From the NCBI GenBank assembly GCA_002392405.1, contig DGGY01000049.1, forward strand, positions 1 through 11,570: a stretch of 11,570 nt of DNA, read 5' to 3'. Below, in pieces: positions 1 through 7,313 of this stretch (its first letter is position 1; every line of letters starts with the position of its first letter). The notes below the pieces were generated by a model. It did no database searches and was not told the origin of the DNA. It saw only the letters and a list, made by a program, of their open reading frames with translations. The position numbers and the translations under genes are program-made. The DNA is from Treponema sp. UBA3862 (lineage in GTDB: Bacteria; Spirochaetota; Spirochaetia; Treponematales; Treponemataceae).

Positions 1-624
1 ACCTACAATTGAATTTGCCTTATACCCCTGGTTATACATTACGTTGAATTCTTCTTTTGTGATATCACCTACATAGCCTATTACATGGCTGATAGAACCG
101 GTTTCAACGTAGTTTCTCATTGGTTTAGACCGCCAGCTTACCCCCGGCAGATCTGTAATGTTTTCTGCAATATTTGAAATAACCTCAAAAGGAACGTTTA
201 CACGGATTTCAATTGCTGTATAAGAATGCCTCATTCGCTGAGGAATTTTTTTATCTACATCGTTTTTTGAAATGCCAAGATAAGATGCAAGTCTTGCTGT
301 TACCGTATCATAATAATTTTCAGGTATTTCAGCAGGAGTTAAATCAACCGCAAAGGAATCTGTATTGATGACCAGAGGAAGAGAAGCATTACGGTCAAAA
401 ATTTCACCCCTGTTTGCGGGAATTGTTTTTACCTGACTTGAAATTTTATGTGACTGTTCGCGGTAAACTTTTCCTTCAATTACCTGAAGATGAAAAAGAA
501 TCAGACTGTAAACAACAAAAGTAACTGCAAGAATAAAAAGAAGTACGATAATTTTTAAGTTTCTTGAAAGAAAGAGAGAAGATTTTTTAAAACTTTCAAA
601 ATAGCCGTTATCAAAATCTGCCAT
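1..624 (-). CDS. mrdA: Penicillin-binding protein 2 (class B, elongasome transpeptidase), N-terminal 208 codons; runs off the left edge
   Basis: Class B PBPs cross-link peptidoglycan; PBP2 works with RodA and MreBCD in lateral wall growth. Translating the minus strand from ATG at 624 gives 208 open codons with no stop before the window edge. Visible features are a short cytoplasmic N-terminus, one membrane segment at about residues 24-46, the class B dimerisation-domain signature PANRGEIFDRN (69-79), and HVIGYVGDI (180-188), typical of the region before the transpeptidase domain. The catalytic SxxK, SxN and KTG motifs lie outside the window, so activity cannot be judged. The start codon shares one base with the mreD stop (TAATG), which suggests translational coupling. 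The position after mreBCD favours PBP2 (mrdA) over the division enzyme FtsI; rodA would be expected next, beyond the edge. Confidence 0.93.
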   Translation of the reverse strand, partial: MADFDNGYFESFKKSSLFLSRNLKIIVLLFILAVTFVVYSLILFHLQVIEGKVYREQSHKISSQVKTIPANRGEIFDRNASLPLVINTDSFAVDLTPAEIPENYYDTVTARLASYLGISKNDVDKKIPQRMRHSYTAIEIRVNVPFEVISNIAENITDLPGVSWRSKPMRNYVETGSISHVIGYVGDITKEEFNVMYNQGYKANSIVG

Positions 625-1130
625 TAACTTACTTTCTCCGGGTTAAGAAGAAGAGTATTTTTAAATACATCAAGAAAACGGAAAACTAAAGGACAAAAAA
701 TGCCGTTAAGAAGAAGTTCAAATCCAAATGCAGCTGAAAAAATCTGATAGTTAATGATTACATTAGGATAAAACAGGGAGATAAGGCGGATGATAAAAAC
801 TTTTATAACTGTCGCACAAATCCCGAGAAGTACAGGGAAAAATACACCGTTAATATTAAGGCTCTTGTTGAATACACCTGAAATATAACCGAATATTGTT
901 CGCAGAAGGCAGTTAAAACCAAAAGGAACTGCACTGAAAAAATCCATTAAAAGTCCGCTTACAAAACCACCGCTTACTCCATAGAGTTTTCCGTTCTGAA
1001 GACTGAAATAAAGAGAACACAAAAGAATAATATCTGGAACTGCAGGCAGTATTACAATGTTTGAAAGAACCGCAGTCTCAAGCAGGGCAAATCCAAGCAT
1101 AAATAAACAGCAAAAGCCGAAAGATTTCAT
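624..1130 (-). CDS. mreD: Rod shape-determining membrane protein MreD
   Basis: MreD is the small integral membrane member of the MreBCD elongation complex; its exact biochemical role in the family is poorly defined. The 168-aa product is very hydrophobic, with five to six predicted membrane segments and almost no soluble domain, a usual length for the family. The segment around residues 50-75 (GGFVSGLLMDFFSAVPFG) matches the conserved MreD core, in which a glycine-rich helix is followed by a D-x-x-x-x-P-x-G motif. The start ATG shares one base with the mreC stop (TGATG), and the stop shares one base with the PBP2 start. Expression is therefore probably coupled on both sides. Sequence similarity within this family is low, so the name rests on topology, this motif and the gene order. 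Confidence 0.93.
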   Translation of the reverse strand: MKSFGFCCLFMLGFALLETAVLSNIVILPAVPDIILLCSLYFSLQNGKLYGVSGGFVSGLLMDFFSAVPFGFNCLLRTIFGYISGVFNKSLNINGVFFPVLLGICATVIKVFIIRLISLFYPNVIINYQIFSAAFGFELLLNGIFCPLVFRFLDVFKNTLLLNPEKVS

Positions 1131-1999
1131 CAGTTCTGCTCTCCTTCATAATGTGGATTAATTTCCCTCAAATCCGTAACAATAACTGTTTCAAGTCTTG
1201 AAAAATCGACTATTGGTGTAATTTCTATATTGAGGGATGAATCATAATCGATAACTGTAATTTTAGAAATTGTTCCGACAGGAATATCACGGATATAGTT
1301 TTCACTTTCACCGGAAGTTACGATAATGTCACCAAAATTAAGCTCAGAGAGAACTCTTTTTTTTATGTATTTCATCAGTAATGGTGAATCCTGGCTTCCG
1401 CCGCCTGTTACAAGACCGACGTCCCTTGTATTCTGGATGCGGCTTGAAATTGAACATTTAACGTCATATACAGGCATAACAAGACTCGTTCCAAGACCGA
1501 CTGTAACAATTTTGCCTACAAGCCCAACTGTTCCGTTTTGAACTGCAATTACAGGCATGCCTTTTTTAATGCCGTTAAGACTTCCTTTGTTGATTGTAAT
1601 TCCTGAATAAAGATTATCCGGACTGCGCCCTATTATCTGTGCAGGATAATTTTTCTGTTCAATTTTTCTGGTAAAATCAAGCTGTTCTTTTAAGCGCTCA
1701 TTTTCCTTACGGATTTCTGTATTTGATCTCTGCATGAACTCATAATTCTTAAGTTTCTGAGAAAGTTCGAGATTCTGTGCCTTTAAATCCTTTAATTCCT
1801 TTACTGCAGAAAAAGCCCCTGCAATACCGCCTGTCACATAGTGAACTCCTTCCTGGAGCGAAGAAACAAGGGTAAAGCCTGCTTTCTGAAAATTAATGAC
1901 AAATCCTCCCCCTGAGAATCCAAGAAAAATTCCTGAAACAAAGAGAAGGATTAAAAATACAAATTCAGAAAAACCAAAGTTAAGTGAACGTTTTGCCAT
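1130..1999 (-). CDS. mreC: Cell shape-determining protein MreC
   Basis: MreC is a bitopic inner-membrane protein that forms periplasmic assemblies and links MreB to PBP2. The 289-aa product shows the standard order. A short cytoplasmic tail (1-9) is followed by one membrane helix at about 10-33, a charged heptad-like coiled coil at about 64-112, and a C-terminal beta-rich domain from about 118 to 275. That domain contains GITINKGSLNGIKKGMPV (133-150) and the family hallmark GLVGKI. The gene starts 19 nt after mreB. The upstream bases lack a clear Shine-Dalgarno sequence, so initiation may depend on ribosomes arriving from mreB. The last 15 residues are polar and extend slightly past the conserved domain. 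Confidence 0.96.
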   Translation of the reverse strand: MAKRSLNFGFSEFVFLILLFVSGIFLGFSGGGFVINFQKAGFTLVSSLQEGVHYVTGGIAGAFSAVKELKDLKAQNLELSQKLKNYEFMQRSNTEIRKENERLKEQLDFTRKIEQKNYPAQIIGRSPDNLYSGITINKGSLNGIKKGMPVIAVQNGTVGLVGKIVTVGLGTSLVMPVYDVKCSISSRIQNTRDVGLVTGGGSQDSPLLMKYIKKRVLSELNFGDIIVTSGESENYIRDIPVGTISKITVIDYDSSLNIEITPIVDFSRLETVIVTDLREINPHYEGEQN

Positions 2000-2018
2000 C
2001 TGTTTACTGCGTTAAAAA

Positions 2019-3059
2019 TTAGTCGTTAAGGTTATTGTAAACGAGACGGTCTGTAGACATATCCTTAAACAGATCAAAAGCCTGTCCGGCTCCGAGAGCA
2101 ACACATTCAAGCGGCTTTTCAACGAGGATAACAGGAACGCCGGTTTCTTTTGAAATAAGTTTAGAAAGACCTTTCAGCATACTGCCGCCGCCGGTCATTA
2201 CAATACCGCGTTCAACAATGTCTGCTGCAAGTTCAGGAGGTGTTCTTCCGAGAGTACGTTTTACTTCATCTACAACCTCTTTTACCGGTTCTTTCAAAGC
2301 TTCACGTACTTCAAGAGAATCTATTTCAAGACGGCGTGGAAGTCCTGTAATGGCGTCTGTACCGCGGATTTCCATCTTTTCATTTGTATTTCCGTCGCCT
2401 TCTGCATTACCAATCTGAATTTTAATTTTTTCTGCAGACTGCTGTCCGATTTTAAGGTTTGAAACCTGGAGGATATGCTTTACAATTGCTTCATCAAATT
2501 TATCACCTCCGACACGGATTGAACTTGTAACAACCATGCCGCCGAGGGAAATTACTGATACTTCAGTTGTACCGCCGCCGATATCGCAGACCATATGACC
2601 TGCAGGTTCATTAATTGGAATTTTAGCACCGATGGCTGCGGCAAGTGATTCTTCAATTACATCAACTTCCTTTGCACCAGCCTTGAGAGCTGCTTCAATA
2701 ACAGCACGGCGTTCTACCTGAGTAATGCAGGAAGGAATACCGATTTTCATTCTGGTTGATTTAAAAAGCTGATGACGGGGAATAACCTTATTGATAAAGT
2801 ACCGGATCATTTTTTCAGTACTGTCGATGTCAGCAATTACACCGTCTGCAAGAGGACGGATTGCAATAATGTTGCCGGGAGTTTTCCAGAGCATGCGCTT
2901 AGCTTCTGCTCCGACTGCTACTACGCGTTTTGTACCCTTTTCTACTGCAACAACAGAAGGTTCATCAACTACGATGCCTTTTCCGCGTACATAAATCAAA
3001 GTATTACAGGTACCTAAATCAATACCAATATCAGTTGAGAAACGGTCAAACAAACCCAT
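2019..3059 (-). CDS. mreB: Actin-like rod shape protein MreB
   Basis: MreB is the bacterial actin homologue; its ATP-dependent filaments under the membrane guide lateral cell-wall synthesis. The 346-aa product is of normal length and shows the actin/Hsp70 nucleotide-binding motifs in order: phosphate-1 [15 protein letters not shown] (10-24), phosphate-2 [11 protein letters not shown] (159-169) and the adenosine motif MTGGGSML (288-295). Most MreBs have LGTAN in phosphate-1; here the alanine is cysteine (C18), a mild substitution. MGLFDRF at the N-terminus could provide a hydrophobic membrane-contact patch. The start is clear: a strong ribosome-binding site, GGGAGG, ends 5 nt before the ATG. 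The gene lies 21 nt after the TPR gene and 19 nt before mreC, so these genes are probably one transcript. Confidence 0.98.
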   Translation of the reverse strand: MGLFDRFSTDIGIDLGTCNTLIYVRGKGIVVDEPSVVAVEKGTKRVVAVGAEAKRMLWKTPGNIIAIRPLADGVIADIDSTEKMIRYFINKVIPRHQLFKSTRMKIGIPSCITQVERRAVIEAALKAGAKEVDVIEESLAAAIGAKIPINEPAGHMVCDIGGGTTEVSVISLGGMVVTSSIRVGGDKFDEAIVKHILQVSNLKIGQQSAEKIKIQIGNAEGDGNTNEKMEIRGTDAITGLPRRLEIDSLEVREALKEPVKEVVDEVKRTLGRTPPELAADIVERGIVMTGGGSMLKGLSKLISKETGVPVILVEKPLECVALGAGQAFDLFKDMSTDRLVYNNLND

Positions 3060-3080
3060 TTTTTCCTCCCGGACCCTTTT

Positions 3081-4037
3081 TTATTTGTATTCTGAAAGTT
3101 TTTTTAATGAATCAGGATGATTTGCCTGAACTTTCAGCGCTTTGCGCCAGTAAGATCTTGCTTTTATTATATCACCCTTATTTTCATATATTACACCAAG
3201 TCCATAAAGTGCGTCACCAGAATTTTCGTTTTTTTCTAAAATTGTTGAAAATTCTTTTTCAGCATCTTCATATTTCTCCTGTTCAGTATAGATTTTGCCC
3301 AGAAGAAGGTGACTCTTATCTGTTATTTTTTCATCCTTACAGCCGCTTGAAATTCTGAAAAGATACTGTTCGGCTGCAACTGCCTGACCTGCATTATAAT
3401 ACTGTTCAGCAATTGAAAGAAGAAGCATGTCGCTTTCGCGTGTAAGAAGCGCTTTTGTAAAGGCACTGATACTTTCCATTGTCATGCCTAAAGCGGCATA
3501 ACTTAAGCCTAAATACTCCGGAATGTCTTCTGCCTTATAGCCGTCTTTTTCTGCACGGTTAAGATATAAAACTGCCAGGTCTGCATAATAATGATAGGCT
3601 GAAATTGAATTTTTATAGAAATAAGCTTTACCAAGCATATATTCAAGCTGAGGAACAAGCCGTGAGCGTGCATTCTGAAGGGCAAGACGGATATTCGTTA
3701 TTGCTTCATCATAATAAGCAAGAGACTGTGTAGTATCATTCTCTGAAAGAGCAAGATAAAAAGCTGCATAACCGTGATATGTAAGTGCAGTATTATTAAA
3801 AGGCTTTTCCTTTAAGATTTCTTCTGAAACCGTATATACATTCTGGTAGTTATATGCTTTCCATTCTGATTTTAAATGAGTTAAAGAATTACCTTTTACA
3901 ATATACTTTTGAACAAGAAAATGAACTGATAAAAACAGTAAAACGGCAGTAACTGTTATGAGAGAAAAAACAATAAGGTTTCTTACAATCCTTATTTTAG
4001 GTTTTGCAGTGCCATCAGGCAAAATATTAAAATTCAT
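3081..4037 (-). CDS. Membrane-anchored tetratricopeptide repeat (TPR) protein upstream of mreB
   Basis: The 318-aa protein has a basic N-terminal tail (KPKIRIVRN), a single membrane segment at about residues 20-43, and then an all-helical region that reads as TPR units. The clearest repeats are at about 240-275 (HLLLGKIYTEQEKYEDAEKE) and 276-309 (ALYGLGVIYENKGDIIKARS). Weaker repeats run from about 50 to 215. There is no lipobox or cleavable signal peptide, so it is probably an N-terminally anchored protein with the repeats outside the cytoplasm, by the positive-inside rule. TPRs are protein-binding scaffolds. With mreB only 21 nt downstream, I infer a role near the elongasome, but no catalytic function can be read from the sequence. 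The start is supported by the purine-rich GGTGGGA just before the ATG. Confidence 0.88.
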   Translation of the reverse strand: MNFNILPDGTAKPKIRIVRNLIVFSLITVTAVLLFLSVHFLVQKYIVKGNSLTHLKSEWKAYNYQNVYTVSEEILKEKPFNNTALTYHGYAAFYLALSENDTTQSLAYYDEAITNIRLALQNARSRLVPQLEYMLGKAYFYKNSISAYHYYADLAVLYLNRAEKDGYKAEDIPEYLGLSYAALGMTMESISAFTKALLTRESDMLLLSIAEQYYNAGQAVAAEQYLFRISSGCKDEKITDKSHLLLGKIYTEQEKYEDAEKEFSTILEKNENSGDALYGLGVIYENKGDIIKARSYWRKALKVQANHPDSLKKLSEYK

Positions 4038-4064
4038 TTCCCACCGCTTTTAATAAATTAAAAA

Positions 4065-4475
4065 ACAGAAAAGACAATAAGCCGGGTTCTGTCCTGTTAT
4101 TGAAGATAAAAAACTTCTTTAACGCATAACCATCTATCCTGAATTCCAGTCACCTGAAATCCTTCAGCAGTCTACCCGTGGTTTATAGAGCCGGAAACTC
4201 AAAACCACTGCTTGACTTTGCTCCAAATGAGGTTTGTCCTGCCGTTTATGTTACCATAAACGCGGTGGGCTCTTACCCCGCCTTTGCACCCTTACCTGAA
4301 AAATCAGGCGGTTTATTTTCTGTGACACTGTCTGTCAGAAAAGGGGTTATGCAATAAATTACAACTGCCCTTTTCCGCCCTGTTATTACCAGGCATTTTT
4401 TCCGGTGGAGCCCGGACTTTCCTCAGACAAAAGCCCTGTCATTAAGACTTTTATCCGCGGTTATATCTTTTCTGT
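4065..4475 (-). ncRNA. rnpB: RNase P RNA (bacterial A-type)
   Basis: This is the catalytic RNA that removes 5' leaders from precursor tRNAs. Read on the minus strand, it has the conserved 5' core GAGGAAAGTCCGGGCTCC (4424-4407). It also has GGGTAAGAGCCCACCGC in the centre, CACGGGTAGACTGCT with the GGT that pairs with the tRNA 3' CCA, and the 3' core GACAGAACCCGGCTTAT. The ends are set by helix P1: ten bases at 4466-4475 are fully complementary to 4065-4074. A P2 (CGGAT with GTCTG) and a P3 (AAAAGTC with GGCTTTT) can also be drawn. The length of about 411 nt fits A-type RNAs. The 3' P1 strand runs directly into a T-run (4064-4060). It lies between the zinc-ribbon gene terminator and the TPR gene; exact ends could differ by a few bases. 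Confidence 0.97.
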
Positions 4476-4479
4476 ATTA

Positions 4480-4509
4480 ATTACCGTAAACAAAAAAAAG
4501 GGATGTCAA
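4480..4509 (-). promoter_or_regulatory. Probable promoter of rnpB, overlapping the upstream terminator
   Basis: On the minus strand a perfect TTGACA (4509-4504) is followed after 18 nt by GGTAAT (4485-4480), which matches four of six -10 positions. Transcription would begin near 4473-4475, where helix P1 of the RNase P RNA starts. The -35 box lies in the 3' arm of the preceding terminator hairpin and the spacer contains its T-run. The -10 box is weak, as it lacks the conserved A at position 2. The agreement with the RNA 5' end is the main support. Confidence 0.5.
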
Positions 4510-4529
4510 AATCTATTCAGGCATCCCTT
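4492..4529 (-). terminator. Intrinsic terminator of the zinc-ribbon protein gene
   Basis: On the minus strand AAGGGATGCC pairs with GACATCCCTT (10 bp including one G-T) around a 12-nt loop, followed by eight T residues (4499-4492). It begins 10 nt past the stop codon of the gene ending at 4540. The opposite strand has no comparable T-run, so it acts on minus-strand transcription. Confidence 0.88.
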
Positions 4530-4539
4530 GTTAAATTAT

Positions 4540-5427
4540 TTATTCTTCAAAACTGATTGACTTGTCATCAACATCGTCAGAAGATTCTTCATCGCTGTCT
4601 TCTGAAACCATGTCTTCATCAAGTTCATCTTCAAACTCATCTGCAAATTCATCATCAAAATCTGCAAGTGAACCAGTTTCGTCCATTGAAAGATAATCTT
4701 CTGTGATTTCTCCTTCTGCAACATCCTGATGGAAAAGAATGCGGCTGCAGTATGGACAGAAAAGGATCTTTTCACCTTCATGAACTTCGTTTGCAAACTG
4801 TGCAGGAAGAATCATGTGACATCCTGTACATACACCGTTTTTAACTGCAACGATACCTTCACTGTTGCGCTGAATAATGCGCTGGAATTTGTATACGATT
4901 TCGCTGTCAAGACCAGGAACAATTTCCTGTTCTTTTGATTCAAGTTCTTTAAGCTGTTCTTTATACTGTGCAACTTCGCTGTCAATTGAAGCCTTGTTTG
5001 CATCAAGGTTAGCTTCCTGTGCCTTAATCATTTCTTCATCGGCACGAAGTTTTTCGTTTAATTCTTCAAGTTCCTTTTCTTTTTTCTGAAGGTCTTTGCG
5101 AAGAGCTGCTTCTTTTGCTGAAGCTTCGTTAATCTGCTTTTCAAGAGCTTCATATTCGCGGTGAGTTGAAATATTATCCATTCCCTTTTCACCGGCTTCT
5201 CTTGATTTTACGGCTTCATCAAGTTCAACCTGAATCTGTCCAACTTCTTCCTTTACTTTTTCATATGACTCATTTGTCTCAAGAAATTCCTTTCTGAGAC
5301 GGATAAGAAGTTCATCCTGAGAAGAAAGCTGTTTTGGTGAATCGTTAATTTTTGCTTCAAGACTGTATTTTTCTGCCAGAACATCCTGCAGAGCCTTGAG
5401 CTTATCAAACACTTCTGTCATTACCAT
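4540..5427 (-). CDS. Coiled-coil C4-type zinc-ribbon protein with acidic tail
   Basis: The 295-aa product has a long charged, heptad-rich helical region (about 30-170) followed by a zinc ribbon with two CxxC pairs, C200/C203 and C224/C227 (CTGC and CPYC). This is the layout of the C4 zinc-ribbon family found across bacteria (Pfam zf-RING_7, chlamydial CT398-like), often left as hypothetical. The C-terminal 45 residues or so are almost entirely Asp, Glu and Ser, an unusual acidic extension. The first ATG is chosen because AGGGG ends about 7 nt before it; a second ATG two codons later is too far from that site. It is a single-gene unit with its own promoter and terminator between rpoD and rnpB. 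CT398 has been linked to sigma-54 and secretion proteins, but I infer no specific role here. Confidence 0.88.
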   Translation of the reverse strand: MVMTEVFDKLKALQDVLAEKYSLEAKINDSPKQLSSQDELLIRLRKEFLETNESYEKVKEEVGQIQVELDEAVKSREAGEKGMDNISTHREYEALEKQINEASAKEAALRKDLQKKEKELEELNEKLRADEEMIKAQEANLDANKASIDSEVAQYKEQLKELESKEQEIVPGLDSEIVYKFQRIIQRNSEGIVAVKNGVCTGCHMILPAQFANEVHEGEKILFCPYCSRILFHQDVAEGEITEDYLSMDETGSLADFDDEFADEFEDELDEDMVSEDSDEESSDDVDDKSISFEE

Positions 5428-5469
5428 TTAAAATCCCCTAGTAAATATTTCAGAGAAAAATATTAAAAT

Positions 5470-5498
5470 ATTATATAAAAATTAGGCGTTTATGTCTA
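5470..5498 (-). promoter_or_regulatory. Probable sigma-70-type promoter of the zinc-ribbon protein gene
   Basis: On the minus strand TAGACA (5498-5493, five of six matches to TTGACA) is separated by 17 nt from a perfect TATAAT (5475-5470). Transcription would begin near 5463, giving a leader of about 36 nt with the ribosome-binding site AGGGG before ATG 5427. The -35 box fills the loop of the hairpin after rpoD. The region is A+T-rich, so chance -10 matches are expected, but the -35 match and the ideal spacing raise the likelihood. Confidence 0.6.
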
Positions 5499-5504
5499 TA
5501 AACG
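5477..5504 (-). terminator. Hairpin just after rpoD, possible weak terminator
   Basis: CGTTTAT (5504-5498) and ATAAACG (5493-5487) form a perfect 7-bp stem with a 4-nt loop, starting 2 nt beyond the rpoD stop codon. A T-rich run (AATTTTTA) follows after a 4-nt gap. The stem is short and A+T-rich and the T-run is offset, so termination is probably partial. It overlaps the promoter of the next gene. Confidence 0.4.
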
Positions 5505-5506
5505 GA

Positions 5507-7273
5507 CTAAGATTCAATGTAATCCCTAAGACCGCTTGCACGGCGCGGGTGACGGAGTCTTCTTAAAGCCTTAGCTTCAATCTGACGGATACGTTCACGG
5601 GTTACATTAAAGTAAAGTCCTACTTCTTCAAGTGTAAGGCTGTAGCCGTCATCAAGACCAAAGCGCATCTTAAGAACTTCCTGTTCACGTACAGGCAGTG
5701 AAGAAAGAACTTCACGAAGCTGTTCCTGAAGCATCTTGTATGCTGTCTGATTTGCAGGATTTTCAACTTCCTTGTCTTCAATGAAGTCGCCAAGCTGACT
5801 GTCCTCTTCTTCTCCGATTGGAGTTTCAAGGGAAATCGGTTCACGGGCAACATTTTTAACCTGCTTAACGCGTGCAACAGGCCATCCAAGCTGCTGAGCA
5901 ATTTCTTCATCGTTTGGTTCACGGCCAAGTTTCTGCATGAGCTGGCGGCTTTCGCGTACCACCTTGTTAATCTGCTCAATCATATGAACAGGAACACGGA
6001 TTGTACGTGCCTGATCTGAAATTGAACGTGTAATTGCCTGACGGATCCACCAGGTTGCATATGTTGAAAATTTATAGCCTTTGCGGTATTCAAATTTTTC
6101 AACAGCCTTAATAAGACCGATGTTTCCTTCCTGAACAAGATCAAAGAACTGAAGTCCGCGGTTTGTATATTTTTTTGCAATTGATACAACAAGACGGAGG
6201 TTAGCATTGATAAGCTTGTTTTTAGCCTTCTCCATCATTCTCTTTCCCCGTTCGATTTCCTTTGCTTTTGTAAGGATATCTTCTACACAGTTTTCAAAAT
6301 CGTATTCCATGCGGCGGAGCTTACGGTCAATTTTCTGAATCTGGGTGTAAACATCACGGATTTCATCACTCGACATTCCCAGTTCTTTTTCAAGTTTTAC
6401 AGATTCTGAGTGAATTGCAAGCTTACGTCCAAGGCTTCTGAGTTCCGAAGGATTTGAGATTCTCAGCTCCTTCATTTTCTTTTCCTGGTTGTGACGGTAA
6501 TCTTCAATTTTGTCAGTTGCTTCTTCAAATTTTCCGCTGAATTTTTCGATTTCTTCTGACTGAATTTCAATCTTCTTCAATTCAGGAACAATCTTTTTCT
6601 GTAAAGCAATAAGCTGCGGGTTATTGAATATTTCTGCAGACTGTTCAGCATCAAAAAGCTGTTTTTTTAACGCCATATACTGCTTCATTTCAGGAAGAAT
6701 TGGTTTAATCCATTCTGAATAGCAGCTCTTTAAGCGGCGCTTTTCTGCCATTTCTTCGTTAATTTCTTTTCTGGCCTTTCCAGGTTCATGAGGATCAATA
6801 CGTGTAAAGGCTTTCTGGGCAACGGCAAAAAACTCAGGAACCATCATGCCTGAATCTTTTATAACACCTTTAATAATGTTTTCGCCGTCTTCCATTTCTT
6901 TTGAATATTTTACTTCTTCTTCTGCGGTAAGAAGCTTTTCTTTACCGATTTCACGTAAATAAAGACGAATCGGGTCATCAACATTTGAATCTTTGTCGCT
7001 ATTTACAAGGCGTTCCCCGTCTTCAGCAGCATCTGCATCTTCATCGCCTTCTAAATCTTCATCATCAGCTTCATCATCCTCATCTTCATCGAGGGTATCT
7101 TCTTCCATAACCTGAATGTTGTTCTGAGTAAGAAGCTGAAGAACTTCTTCCATTTTTGGAGAATTAACAAAATCCTGTCCGAGAATTTCGCTTATTTCAT
7201 CCCAGGAAATTATCTGTTTATCTTTAGCATATTCAAGAAGTTTAACAACTGAGGGATCGAGTTCCTGATCCAT
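5507..7273 (-). CDS. rpoD: RNA polymerase primary sigma factor RpoD (sigma-70)
   Basis: This is the housekeeping sigma factor that directs RNA polymerase to -10/-35 promoters. The 588-aa protein has the group 1 layout. Region 1.1 is at about 1-55, and a very acidic linker at 57-87 is almost all Asp and Glu. Region 1.2 follows at about 98-125 ([12 protein letters not shown]), then a long non-conserved region at about 130-345. Region 2 spans 347-422, including [19 protein letters not shown] and the promoter-melting/-10 segment [18 protein letters not shown]. Region 3 is at about 430-500. Region 4 spans 520-588, with the helix-turn-helix [20 protein letters not shown]. All key DNA-contacting motifs look intact. 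A ribosome-binding site, GAGGCGG, precedes the ATG, 40 nt after dnaG, so the pair resembles the macromolecular synthesis operon. Confidence 0.98.
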   Translation of the reverse strand: MDQELDPSVVKLLEYAKDKQIISWDEISEILGQDFVNSPKMEEVLQLLTQNNIQVMEEDTLDEDEDDEADDEDLEGDEDADAAEDGERLVNSDKDSNVDDPIRLYLREIGKEKLLTAEEEVKYSKEMEDGENIIKGVIKDSGMMVPEFFAVAQKAFTRIDPHEPGKARKEINEEMAEKRRLKSCYSEWIKPILPEMKQYMALKKQLFDAEQSAEIFNNPQLIALQKKIVPELKKIEIQSEEIEKFSGKFEEATDKIEDYRHNQEKKMKELRISNPSELRSLGRKLAIHSESVKLEKELGMSSDEIRDVYTQIQKIDRKLRRMEYDFENCVEDILTKAKEIERGKRMMEKAKNKLINANLRLVVSIAKKYTNRGLQFFDLVQEGNIGLIKAVEKFEYRKGYKFSTYATWWIRQAITRSISDQARTIRVPVHMIEQINKVVRESRQLMQKLGREPNDEEIAQQLGWPVARVKQVKNVAREPISLETPIGEEEDSQLGDFIEDKEVENPANQTAYKMLQEQLREVLSSLPVREQEVLKMRFGLDDGYSLTLEEVGLYFNVTRERIRQIEAKALRRLRHPRRASGLRDYIES

Positions 7274-7313
7274 TTTCCGCCTCTTTTTTATTAAAAAAAT
7301 ACCTTCTGAAAAG

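Noticed and set aside
2930..3358. Plus-strand open frame of 142 codons spanning the mreB/TPR junction
   Set aside because: It runs antisense to two well-supported genes. Its translation is rich in His, Gln, Phe and Leu without domain features, and there is no ribosome-binding site or paired gene on that strand.
4065..4475. Structured gene-free stretch considered as a riboswitch, tmRNA or undescribed ncRNA
   Set aside because: The conserved 5' and 3' core sequences and the P1 pairing identify it firmly as RNase P RNA.
4536..4796. Minus-strand 86-codon frame overlapping the zinc-ribbon gene tail
   Set aside because: It is an out-of-frame reading of the acidic, GAT/GAA-rich tail; the product is Met/Leu/Lys-rich low complexity. 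The zinc-ribbon frame has the CxxC pairs, a ribosome-binding site and a terminator.
4540..5427. Zinc-ribbon protein considered as DksA or CarD
   Set aside because: The coiled coil is far longer than in DksA, the DksA tip aspartates are not seen, and there is no CarD/TRCF-like N-terminal domain; the layout fits the C4 zinc-ribbon CT398-like family better.
7013..7105. Repetitive GAT/GAA-type stretch within rpoD considered as a tandem repeat or slippage site
   Set aside because: It is in frame and encodes the acidic linker common in sigma-70 proteins; there is no exact repeat unit and no frame disruption.
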